A DNA stretch of 6,803 nt, from positions 1-6,803 of the forward strand of contig JAITRD010000132.1 in the NCBI GenBank assembly GCA_031288575.1. The letters run 5' to 3'. Positions 1 to 5,937 of this stretch are shown here, piece after piece. This DNA comes from Treponema sp. (GTDB lineage Bacteria > Spirochaetota > Spirochaetia > Treponematales > Breznakiellaceae). Positions within the stretch are counted from its first letter, which is position 1. The number at the start of each line of letters is the position of its first letter. The position numbers and the translations under genes were made by a program. The notes under the pieces are model-generated. The model ran no database searches and was not told the DNA's origin. It saw only the letters and a list, made by a program, of their open reading frames with translations.

Positions 1-15
1 CGGCTCTGCTATCAT
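1..15 (-). CDS. possible 5' end of a minus-strand gene (5 codons only)
   Basis: On the minus strand an ATG at 15-13 opens a frame (M-I-A-E-P) that runs off the left edge. An AAGGA Shine-Dalgarno-like sequence lies at 27-23, 7 nt upstream. The frame has the same direction as the ispH operon and lies beyond the inserted element, so it could be the next gene of that operon or an independent one. Five codons cannot identify a product; only the start signal supports this call. Confidence 0.25.
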
Positions 16-74
16 GAGGTTTTCCTTTGGGACTTAATTAAGAGTAAATGCAGAAGCCCTGCCCGGCAGCCCGG

Positions 75-82
75 GTCTTGGA
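75..82. repeat. left target-site duplication GTCTTGGA
   Basis: This 8-bp sequence directly abuts the left terminal repeat and recurs unchanged at 326-333, directly abutting the right one. The exact match in both sequence and register is strong evidence for transposition. Removing the element and one copy restores a continuous sequence leading to the ispH stop codon. Confidence 0.85.
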
Positions 83-98
83 CTAAACTTGACCCACA
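83..98 (+). repeat. left terminal inverted repeat
   Basis: CTAAACTTGACCCACA is identical over 16 bases to the reverse complement of 310-325. Beyond it the similarity continues after a 2-base length difference (AATT on the left, AATTTT on the right as read on the plus strand). Confidence 0.88.
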
Positions 99-146
99 AT
101 TCCGGCGGTAAATTTATTATCTGAGTACCGTTATCCTCCTTTCAGG

Positions 147-325
147 CTAAAGTTGCCCCACTTTTTTTGAGTAGGCCCGTAGGAGAGGGAGAAAGGACGG
201 GGAAAACATTTGGAATTCTCCGCCGGAGCGTATTGAAGATAGCAGAGGCGGACTCTACAAGCGTTTTCCCCGGCATTTTTTCCTCTCCTACGGGAATTAC
301 ACAGAATTTTGTGGGTCAAGTTTAG
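147..325. repeat. long imperfect palindrome inside the element
   Basis: Complementary blocks are nested in register: 147-161 with 311-325 (12 of 15), 176-188 with 282-294 (13 of 13), 198-207 with 263-272 (10 of 10) and 219-224 with 247-252 (6 of 6). The two perfect inner blocks are separated by equal 9-nt gaps on each arm, so a transcript from either strand could fold into one long hairpin with symmetric internal loops. No uridine run directly follows the structure, so it is not a typical intrinsic terminator, though it could affect transcript ends or stability. Confidence 0.8.
310..325 (-). repeat. right terminal inverted repeat
   Basis: This is the exact inverted copy of 83-98. It is also the partner, at 12 of 15 positions, of a second terminus-like sequence at 147-161. 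Confidence 0.88.
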
Positions 326-333
326 GTCTTGGA
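326..333. repeat. right target-site duplication GTCTTGGA
   Basis: Second copy of the 8-bp direct repeat, between the element's right end (325) and the ispH stop codon (339-341). Confidence 0.85.
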
Positions 334-338
334 GGGGG

Positions 339-1199
339 CTACAGGGTCTGAAGGGCCTGCTCAATGGCGTTAATGGTTGTATCCGGGGTGGAGGCTCCGG
401 CGCAGAGCCCGACCACGCCGTAGGAGCGGATTTCCCGGGGGATGTCTCCGGGGGTTTCCGTAAGCCAGGCGGGTTTGCCCTGGGAAAGGGCGATGGCGAG
501 GAGCCGTCGGGTATTGGCTGAATCCTTTCCTCCCGCTACAATAACCGCTTCTACCTCGCCGCAAAGTCTCCGCAGGGCATCCTGCCTGTCCTTGGTGGCG
601 CCGCAAATGGTATCCTGAATCATGATGCCGGGGAAAAAGGGGCGGATTGCTTCGCCTATAGCCCGGTATTCATCCGGGGAAATAGTGGTCTGCCCCAGGA
701 GGGCCGTTTTTTCGGGCTTCTCTTCCCGAAACAGGGCCTCCGCCGCCCTTGCCGCTTCCTCCGGGTTAGCTACCACCAGGCAATCCGGGGCAAAACCCTG
801 GATCCCGATTATCTCCCCGTGATGCCGCTCCCCGGCAAGGAAAACCCGGTATCCCTCCCCGGCTAAGGCGCGGGCCCGGTTTTGCCCGGACCGGACATGG
901 GGGCAGGTGGCGTCCGCAAGGACCGCCCCCCGGGAAATCAAACCGGCCTCTAATTGGGGACTAATGCCGTGGGCCCGGATAATAACTACCGCCCCGGTTA
1001 AGGTTTCTGGAAGCGAATCTTCCCGCAGCACCCTGATTCCCTGTTTTTTTAAGCCCTCTAAAACCTGGGGGTTATGAATGAGGGGCCCCATGGTATACAC
1101 CGGAGAAGGGGCATTTTTTAATTCCGCCTCCGCCCGGTCTACCGCCCGGCGCACCCCCATACAGTATCCTAAAACTTCCGCCCGGATTACCTTCACCAA
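339..1199 (-). CDS. ispH: 4-hydroxy-3-methylbut-2-enyl diphosphate reductase (IspH/LytB)
   Basis: This is the last enzyme of the MEP isoprenoid pathway: a cytoplasmic iron-sulfur enzyme that reductively dehydrates HMBPP to IPP and DMAPP. The 286-residue product spans the single-domain family length. All three cluster cysteines are present: C13 (GYCMGVRRAV), C99 (DATCPHV) and C199 (TICGAT). Substrate-pocket residues by motif are H42 (LIHNPQV), H77 (RAHG), H127 and E129 (HHGE), the QTT motif at 170-172, S227 and N229 (KDSANT), and S270 (GASTPD). The start is uncertain: the frame opens with TTG (1199-1197) followed at once by GTG (1196-1194), and neither has a clear Shine-Dalgarno sequence. The spacing to C13 fits either. 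It starts 8 nt after the secF stop, so translation is probably coupled to secF. A MITE-like element sits just past its stop. Confidence 0.96.
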   Translation of the reverse strand: MVKVIRAEVLGYCMGVRRAVDRAEAELKNAPSPVYTMGPLIHNPQVLEGLKKQGIRVLREDSLPETLTGAVVIIRAHGISPQLEAGLISRGAVLADATCPHVRSGQNRARALAGEGYRVFLAGERHHGEIIGIQGFAPDCLVVANPEEAARAAEALFREEKPEKTALLGQTTISPDEYRAIGEAIRPFFPGIMIQDTICGATKDRQDALRRLCGEVEAVIVAGGKDSANTRRLLAIALSQGKPAWLTETPGDIPREIRSYGVVGLCAGASTPDTTINAIEQALQTL

Positions 1200-1207
1200 A
1201 GGAGCCG

Positions 1208-2464
1208 CTAGGCTTTAGAAACCGCAACCACGGCGGGAACCCCTACGAGTTTCTTTTTTGCCCGCTTCTTTGCCTGAGCATCCCAATAATTCACAAAACC
1301 CGACGCGATAAAGACGGTCGAATAAACCCCCGAAACCATCCCCACCAGCAGCGCCAGGGCAAAGTCTTTCATGGAGCCTGTGGTAAAAACAAAGAGGGAC
1401 AAAACCGCCAGCATGGTCGTTGCGGTAGTAATAATGGTCCGCCCCAGGGTTTCCGTTAAGGCCCGGTCCAGAATGTTGACAAAGGCATCGTCCGGGTAAA
1501 TCCGCCGGGTTTCCCGGATCCGGTCAAAGATAACAATGGTATCGTTAATGGAATACCCCAGGATAGTCAAAATGGCGGCGATGGTGGTGGTGTTAAATTC
1601 CATCCGGGTCCAGGTGATAAAGGCCACCATTACGAGGGCGTCGTGGGCTATGGCAAGTACCGCCCCAAGGGCGAACTGGGGTTTAAAACGAATCGACGCA
1701 TAAATGAGGATCAGGATGAGGGTTAAGGCGAGGAGTATCCCCGCCTGATCGGTGAGGTTCTTGGAAAAACGGGAACCCACATAATCGGCCCGGATTATGG
1801 CGACCCCGCCGGTTCCGAACCGGGTTTCCAGGATTTCAATGATCCGTTCCGAAGGAATTGCCCCGGCTTCCTCAAATTCACTGTCCTGTATACGGATCAT
1901 AAAATGGCGCTCCCCGGGGTTTCCCAGGATCTGAACGGAAACTTCCCCCAGGGGCAGTAAGGCGGAACGGACCTCCTCAATGGGGATAGCCTCCGCGTCC
2001 GGGGCAAGGTAATGGATCACAAAAGGCTCCGATCCAAGCTGGGGGTTGCCCTGGGCGCTTTGTATCAGCCATTGGGAACGGGTGCTTTCGGCGGCCGCCA
2101 CCCTTACCTGGATGCCCTCGACCTTCCGCCGCAGCTCCGCGGTTAACTCACCGATGGTTTGGTAGGTTCCATAGGGGAAGGGATGGGTTACCCCCTCAAC
2201 CCCGGAACCGGAAACAATGATATAGAGGTTGTTCCGGTCAAAGGAAACCGAAACATTCCCCGGGCCTGAATAGCTCAAACTCAGGGCCGTGGGGGCAAAC
2301 TGAATTTCCTGGATAAAACCTGCCTGAAAATCAACCCCTAAATTAAAGCCGCCCTCTCCCCGCTGCTCGTAAAAAATAAATCCGACGATGCCGGCAAGGA
2401 TCAAAATAATGGATATCACCGCGGCGGGGAAAAAAAATTTTGAAAAGGAAATAACAGATTTCAT
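1208..2464 (-). CDS. secF: protein translocase subunit SecF
   Basis: An inner-membrane RND-type protein that works with SecD and YajC to use the proton gradient in late steps of Sec export. The product is 418 residues. TM1 is at about 9-32, followed by the LGVDFQAG motif (43-50), a long periplasmic region to about 240, then five membrane segments. TM4 and its border carry the hallmark GYSINDTIVIFDRIRE (303-318). The tail is short and basic (AKKRAKKK). The start is set by an ATG at 2464-2462 that overlaps the secD stop (TAATG), with GGAGG at 2477-2473, 8 nt upstream. A longer frame from TTG at 2479 would begin within a base or two of that Shine-Dalgarno sequence and is unlikely. The periplasmic region, about 205 residues, is much larger than in E. 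coli SecF (323 residues in total). Confidence 0.96.
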   Translation of the reverse strand: MKSVISFSKFFFPAAVISIILILAGIVGFIFYEQRGEGGFNLGVDFQAGFIQEIQFAPTALSLSYSGPGNVSVSFDRNNLYIIVSGSGVEGVTHPFPYGTYQTIGELTAELRRKVEGIQVRVAAAESTRSQWLIQSAQGNPQLGSEPFVIHYLAPDAEAIPIEEVRSALLPLGEVSVQILGNPGERHFMIRIQDSEFEEAGAIPSERIIEILETRFGTGGVAIIRADYVGSRFSKNLTDQAGILLALTLILILIYASIRFKPQFALGAVLAIAHDALVMVAFITWTRMEFNTTTIAAILTILGYSINDTIVIFDRIRETRRIYPDDAFVNILDRALTETLGRTIITTATTMLAVLSLFVFTTGSMKDFALALLVGMVSGVYSTVFIASGFVNYWDAQAKKRAKKKLVGVPAVVAVSKA

Positions 2465-4158
2465 TATTTGATCCTCCAACTGACCGCTACCTTTTTACTG
2501 CCCAACACATCGGTACCGAAATCAAATATAAGCCGGGAAACAAAAAGGGCGGTAAATACCGACGAGAACACCCCGATGGCCAAACTCACCGCAAAACCCT
2601 GGATGGGGCCGGAGCCTAATTGGGAAAGGAACAGGGCCGCAATAAAGGTGGTGATGTTAGAGTCCATAATCGCCCAAAAAGCCTTGTCAAAGCCCGCGTC
2701 AACGGAAGCCTTCCGGCCTTTCCCCAGGCGCAATTCCTCCTTCATCCGTTCAAAGATAATAACGTTTGCGTCCACCGCCATACCAATGGTCAGGATAAAC
2801 CCGGCGATGCTGGGCAGGGTGAGGGTAAAATTGAAGGCCGAAAGTATGCTGAACATCAGGTAGATATTAAGAAGCTGGGCTATCACCGCGTTTATGCCCG
2901 CGACCTTGTAATAAAAAAGCATAAAAACCATAACCGCCGCGAGGCCCCCCAAGAGGGCCCGCAAGCCCTGGGCTATGGTATCCTCCCCCAGGGAAGCGCC
3001 GATTGTCTGCTGGTTGGCCACTTCCAGTTCCACCGGCAGGGCCGCGGTCCTGAGAATAAGGGCTATATTATTGGCCTCCTCCGCGCCGAAACCGGTAAGG
3101 CGTACCGAGTCCCGGATGGCGCTTTGGATAGTGGCCTGGGCCTTAACCCGGTCATCCAAGACGATGGCCATAGGTTTGTCTATATTGGCGGAGGTGAGCT
3201 TATAGAAAATATCCCCCCCCTCGGAATCCAAAAGGAAGGTAACCTCCGGGCGGCCGTCCAGGTTGCTCCGCTCCACCAAGGCGCTTTTAATATGGTTGCC
3301 GTCCAGGCCCACTTCCTTTTTGATCACCGTATACCCGGTAAATTCGTCCAGGCCGTAACGGTCCTTTTCATAAATTCCCAGGACCTTTACGTCCGAGGGA
3401 ATAATAGAAGGATCAAGCAGATCGCCGTTTCCGTCAAAGGTAGTGGTGGGGTGGGCGTCATAGTAGGACTGAAAGGCGGCGGCCGCTTCCCGGTCCACCA
3501 GGTGGAAGGCCAAGCCCCCCTTCCCCATGATGATGGAATTGATCCGCTCAGGATCGGCGGTTCCGGGGATCTCCACATAGATCTGATCCGATCCCTGGCG
3601 CCGGATAACCGGCTCGGTAAGGCCGAACCGGTCAATGCGGCTGTTAAGAACCTCCAAAGCCCGGTTCATCGCATCATCCGGGTCGTCATCGGATATGGTC
3701 CGGCCGACCCGGAGGACAATGCTCAAGCCCCCCGAAAGGTCAAGGCCCAACTGAACCGCGTTTTTTTGAAGTTCCTTGAGGCTGAATATGTCTTCCCGGT
3801 ATTTGGTTTCGATAGCGTCCAGGGCTTCCTGCCTGCTGGAAAAAACGGAAAGCACCGCCCGGGCATCCCATTGGGGAGGATCGGGCTGTTTTGCGCTTTT
3901 ATTGAGCTTTTTCGCCGAGGAAATCAGGAAGGAAAGCCGCTCAGGAACCCCTTCCCCGGAACGGGCAAGATCTATTAATTCCTGCAAATTCGCCTGGGCC
4001 TCCCGGGAGGCGTATATTTTTATCTGTTCCCGGGAACTCAGGGCCAAGGTCTGGCTTTCCTTGGGTACCATAAAATACCATCGCAGGGTCGGATACAAAA
4101 AAACAAAACAGATCGCCACCGTCACCAGAATGATCACGAACCGATAACGTTTACTCAT
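2464..4158 (-). CDS. secD: protein translocase subunit SecD
   Basis: An inner-membrane RND-type partner of SecF; its periplasmic head is thought to pull or release exported chains, driven by protons. The product is 564 residues, somewhat shorter than E. coli SecD (615). TM1 is at about 7-23, then a charged periplasmic stretch, then the family motif LGLDLSGG (137-144) at the start of the first periplasmic domain. The head domain ends near ALPVELEV and TIGASLG (373-391). Membrane segments follow from about 395, including GMAVDANVIIFERMKEELR (459-477), whose D463 lies at the conserved proton-pathway position, and GSGPIQGFAVSLAIGV (515-530). The ATG has GGAG at 4169-4166, 7 nt upstream. It follows yajC by 28 nt and overlaps secF by one base. 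Confidence 0.97.
   Translation of the reverse strand: MSKRYRFVIILVTVAICFVFLYPTLRWYFMVPKESQTLALSSREQIKIYASREAQANLQELIDLARSGEGVPERLSFLISSAKKLNKSAKQPDPPQWDARAVLSVFSSRQEALDAIETKYREDIFSLKELQKNAVQLGLDLSGGLSIVLRVGRTISDDDPDDAMNRALEVLNSRIDRFGLTEPVIRRQGSDQIYVEIPGTADPERINSIIMGKGGLAFHLVDREAAAAFQSYYDAHPTTTFDGNGDLLDPSIIPSDVKVLGIYEKDRYGLDEFTGYTVIKKEVGLDGNHIKSALVERSNLDGRPEVTFLLDSEGGDIFYKLTSANIDKPMAIVLDDRVKAQATIQSAIRDSVRLTGFGAEEANNIALILRTAALPVELEVANQQTIGASLGEDTIAQGLRALLGGLAAVMVFMLFYYKVAGINAVIAQLLNIYLMFSILSAFNFTLTLPSIAGFILTIGMAVDANVIIFERMKEELRLGKGRKASVDAGFDKAFWAIMDSNITTFIAALFLSQLGSGPIQGFAVSLAIGVFSSVFTALFVSRLIFDFGTDVLGSKKVAVSWRIK
2473..2477 (-). promoter_or_regulatory. secF ribosome binding site (decides the start)
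   Basis: GGAGG on the minus strand, inside the final codons of secD, lies 8 nt before the ATG at 2464. It supports the ATG that overlaps the secD stop over the TTG 15 bases upstream. Confidence 0.8.
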
Positions 4159-4186
4159 GTCATTACTCCATTATTGAGGGACGGCC

Positions 4187-4603
4187 CTAATTCTTCGCCT
4201 CATCCCCGGCGTCATTGCCCTTATCGGCTAAAAGGTTCTCCGTTTTTTTGTCATCGGATTTTTCCGCTTTTTCTTCTTTAGCCGAATTTTCAACCCCGGA
4301 AATGGCGCTGCGGCTGAATTCAAGCTTGGTATTGTCATCAACCCTCACAATAACCGAACTTTCCTTTACGCTTTGGATTGTCCCATGGATACCGCCGATG
4401 GTAACAATCTTATCCCCCTTTTTCAGGGCTTTTAGCATATTCTGGGTCTCTTTCTGTTTTTTGTTCTGAGGCCTGATTATAAGAAAATAAAAAATCCCAA
4501 TAATCAGGATAAAGGGGATCAGGGTGCTAACCAAAGATCCGGCAGAAGCATCTCCGCCGCCCCCGGCCGGAGCCCCTAAAAGAGAGAACAACCATGAATT
4601 CAT
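4187..4603 (-). CDS. yajC: preprotein translocase accessory protein YajC
   Basis: A small single-pass inner-membrane protein that associates with SecDF and SecYEG. The product is 138 residues: a short Gly/Ala-rich N-terminus, one membrane helix at about 24-43, the family signature FYFLIIRPQNKKQ (38-50), and a compact cytoplasmic domain with GDKIVTIGGIHGTI (63-76). The tail, from about 107 to 138, is highly charged (Lys/Glu/Asp), looks disordered and is longer than in the roughly 110-residue E. coli protein. ATG at 4603 with AAGGAA at 4616-4611, 7 nt upstream. It is the first gene of the minus-strand operon, and the yajC-secD-secF order is the widely conserved one. Confidence 0.95.
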   Translation of the reverse strand: MNSWLFSLLGAPAGGGGDASAGSLVSTLIPFILIIGIFYFLIIRPQNKKQKETQNMLKALKKGDKIVTIGGIHGTIQSVKESSVIVRVDDNTKLEFSRSAISGVENSAKEEKAEKSDDKKTENLLADKGNDAGDEAKN

Positions 4604-4639
4604 ACGTAACTTCCTTAGTTAATAGTAATTGTGGGATAG

Positions 4640-4666
4640 ATTATCATGGGGGAAAGAACCGGTCAA
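4640..4666 (-). promoter_or_regulatory. candidate sigma-70-type promoter for yajC-secD-secF-ispH
   Basis: On the minus strand TTGACC (4666-4661) is followed by GATAAT (4645-4640) with a 15-bp spacer. The alternative -10 TAATCT (4643-4638) gives a 17-bp spacer but a poorer hexamer. Either would start transcription roughly 30 nt upstream of the yajC ATG. The -35 is good (5 of 6), but the spacer/hexamer compromise keeps this tentative. Confidence 0.4.
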
Positions 4667-4955
4667 GGCATTGAGCGGGAGACAGCAGGGCCGGCGCATA
4701 TAAAATGGGGTAAAGAAGAAGAGAGGTAAAAATCCATTTTGAGGATGCTGGCCTGACCCGTCCGGGGACCCAAATATCGCTGCCCATGCGGCCTTTGACA
4801 CGGATCGCGGGCGGTTTGAACGCCGGTTTTACGGGATTGCCTCTGACGCATCCCGGCTTGCTGACCGGCATCCTGCGGGGAAGGGCCTGAGAACCGGGCG
4901 TATTTCCAAGAGATAGACCGGAAGACGTAAAAAACACAAAAAAACGCCGATCCGC
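4667..4955. other. GC-rich intergenic stretch without a convincing gene
   Basis: This is the middle of the 450-bp region between the divergent operons. Short open frames exist on both strands (for example, a minus-strand frame at 4937-4644), but they lack Shine-Dalgarno signals and recognisable motifs. A plus-strand frame is open from 4714 to a TGA near 4890, but its first ATG is late (4786). I recognise no tRNA, riboswitch or signal-recognition RNA. The only local structure I found is an inverted-repeat pair at 4822-4869. It could be spacer DNA, a decayed gene or an unrecognised small RNA. Confidence 0.5.
4822..4869. repeat. nested inverted repeats (possible hairpin)
   Basis: GCCGGT (4822-4827) pairs with ACCGGC (4864-4869), and inside it CGGGAT (4832-4837) pairs with ATCCCG (4850-4855) around a 12-nt loop. 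The two 6-bp stems are perfect, but unequal internal gaps (4 and 8 nt) separate them. No T-run follows on either strand, so it does not look like a terminator. It may be chance in GC-rich DNA. Confidence 0.35.
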
Positions 4956-4984
4956 TTGACAAAGCGTTTAGGTTCGGATAAATT
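4956..4984 (+). promoter_or_regulatory. sigma-70-type promoter of the binding-protein operon
   Basis: A perfect -35 TTGACA (4956-4961), a 17-bp spacer and the -10 TAAATT (4979-4984, 4 of 6). Transcription would begin near 4991, leaving a leader of about 60 nt before the ATG at 5054. Inverted repeats surround the -35: CGCTT/AAGCG (4953-4957, 4962-4966) and AAACGC/GCGTTT (4942-4947, 4964-4969). They could be an operator, which is inference only. Confidence 0.65.
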
Positions 4985-5053
4985 CCTATTAATACAGGGT
5001 ATTTAATATGTTTTAAACTGTACATCCGATTTTAAAGGTTCAAGGAGGCTTGT

Positions 5054-5908
5054 ATGAAAAAGGTTCTTGTGTTAAGTGCGATAATGCTGGTATTAGGAAC
5101 AACGTTCCTCAGTGCGGGGGCTTCTTCCGAAAAAGAGGGCCCTGCAAAGGTACGCAAAGTGGTAGTCGGTACCGGAAACGACATGAACAATTTCTGCTTT
5201 CTGGATGAAAAGGGGAACTTGGCGGGTCTTGAAATAGATATCCTGAGCGCGGTAGACGAACTCCTGCCCCAGTACGAGTTCAGCTTTGAAGGCGGGGAGT
5301 TCAGAACCATTCTGGTGGGTATAGACGCGGGAAAGTACGACATTGCGGCCCATAACTATGCCAAAAATACGGAAAGGCAGGAAAAATATCTTTACGCGAC
5401 CATACCTTATCTCCACTATTCCTACCAGCTTGTTGTTAAGGCCGGACGGAATGATATCAATTCTATTCAGGATATGGAGGGTAAGACGCTTTCTACCACG
5501 GCAGGGAACAATATCTCCTACCTTTTTGAAAACTACAACGCTACTACCGCAAAGGTACCGGTTAATCTGGCTTACGGCGCTCTGGACACGGAAACCAAGA
5601 TCAAGGCTCTGGAAGAAGGCCGTATTGACGCCTTCCACGATTATCCTCGGAATATTGACGTTCTTAGGAAAACCTACAACAACCGTATACAGGCGGCGGG
5701 GCCGGAATTTCTACCCGGCTATGTGTACTACATTTTCGCCAAGAAGGATACCCAACTGAGGGATGATGTAGACAAGGCGCTGACCACCCTGCGGGAAAAC
5801 GGAAAACTCCGGGAATTCAGCGTTAAATGGTTTGGCCGGGATTATTCAACCCTTGTTCCGGAACTGGAAGAGGAACGGCTGGGGCAGGCCAGAACCCTGA
5901 CAAATTAG
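5054..5908 (+). CDS. family-3 solute-binding protein of an ABC transporter (amino-acid type)
   Basis: A periplasmic receptor expected to bind an amino-acid-like solute and deliver it to an ABC permease. The product is 284 residues, with a signal peptide at about 1-23 (basic MKK, then a hydrophobic core). Motifs of the SBP_bac_3 fold: a first strand KVVVGTGNDMNNF (35-47), the DEKGNLAGLEIDI segment (51-63), FRTILVGIDAGKYDI (83-97), NTERQEKY (105-112) with R108 at the usual carboxylate-binding position, a TTAGNN loop (148-153), and EGRIDAFHDY (188-197) with D196 at the usual amine-binding position. The signal peptide ends LSAGASS with no cysteine, so it should be processed as a soluble secreted protein rather than a lipoprotein. 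ATG with AAGGAGG at 5042-5048, 5 nt upstream. Substrate is not inferable; a polar amino acid is only the family default. It heads an operon with the M20 gene. Confidence 0.9.
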   Translation: MKKVLVLSAIMLVLGTTFLSAGASSEKEGPAKVRKVVVGTGNDMNNFCFLDEKGNLAGLEIDILSAVDELLPQYEFSFEGGEFRTILVGIDAGKYDIAAHNYAKNTERQEKYLYATIPYLHYSYQLVVKAGRNDINSIQDMEGKTLSTTAGNNISYLFENYNATTAKVPVNLAYGALDTETKIKALEEGRIDAFHDYPRNIDVLRKTYNNRIQAAGPEFLPGYVYYIFAKKDTQLRDDVDKALTTLRENGKLREFSVKWFGRDYSTLVPELEEERLGQARTLTN

Positions 5909-5937
5909 ATTTTAACCGGAATTTTCGGAGGAGCAGG
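5909..5937 (+). promoter_or_regulatory. short intercistronic gap with strong ribosome binding site
   Basis: The 29-nt gap between the binding-protein gene and the M20 gene holds GGAGGAG (5927-5933). It contains no inverted repeat and no promoter hexamers, which supports co-transcription. Confidence 0.6.

Larger units (their letters stand above)
83..325. mobile_element. MITE-like non-autonomous transposable element, 243 bp
   Basis: The element begins CTAAACTTGACCCACA (83-98) and ends with the exact reverse complement (310-325), giving perfect 16-bp terminal inverted repeats. It is bracketed by the perfect 8-bp direct repeat GTCTTGGA at 75-82 and 326-333, the expected mark of a target-site duplication. 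It is too short for a transposase and no convincing gene lies inside. Most of the interior (147-325) is an imperfect palindrome. These are the hallmarks of a MITE mobilised in trans by a related insertion sequence. ISL3, IS6 and IS1595 elements often make 8-bp duplications, but the outermost bases here do not clearly match the ends I know for those families, so I assign none. It lies 5 bp past the end of ispH, counting from the right duplication to the stop codon. Confidence 0.85.

Noticed and set aside
4..13. CTCTGCTATC, an inverted copy of 238-247, as a trace of a second element at the left edge
   Set aside because: The match does not extend past 10 bases and has a few percent chance of arising at random in this much sequence.
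62..75. CCCGG/CCGGG hairpin as a terminator for the ispH operon
   Set aside because: The stem is only 5 bp and no T-run follows in the direction of transcription.
83..120. An outward or inward promoter in the element's left end (TTGACC at 89-94)
   Set aside because: The nearest -10-like hexamers lie at spacings of 14 or 20 bp, outside the usual range.
131..364. A 77-codon minus-strand open frame across the element and the ispH end
   Set aside because: It starts inside ispH, crosses the element's terminal repeat and palindrome, and has no protein-like pattern.
2620..3978. A 452-codon plus-strand open frame opposite secD
   Set aside because: It is fully antisense to the clearly conserved secD, has low-complexity composition typical of mirrored codon bias, and shows no family motif.
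4644..4937. A 97-codon minus-strand open frame upstream of yajC
   Set aside because: No Shine-Dalgarno, no recognisable motif, and it runs over the candidate yajC promoter.
4604..5053. tRNA, riboswitch or signal-recognition RNA between the operons
   Set aside because: Isolated look-alike words (such as CTGAGA near 4889) lack their partner motifs; no cloverleaf or known aptamer core is visible.
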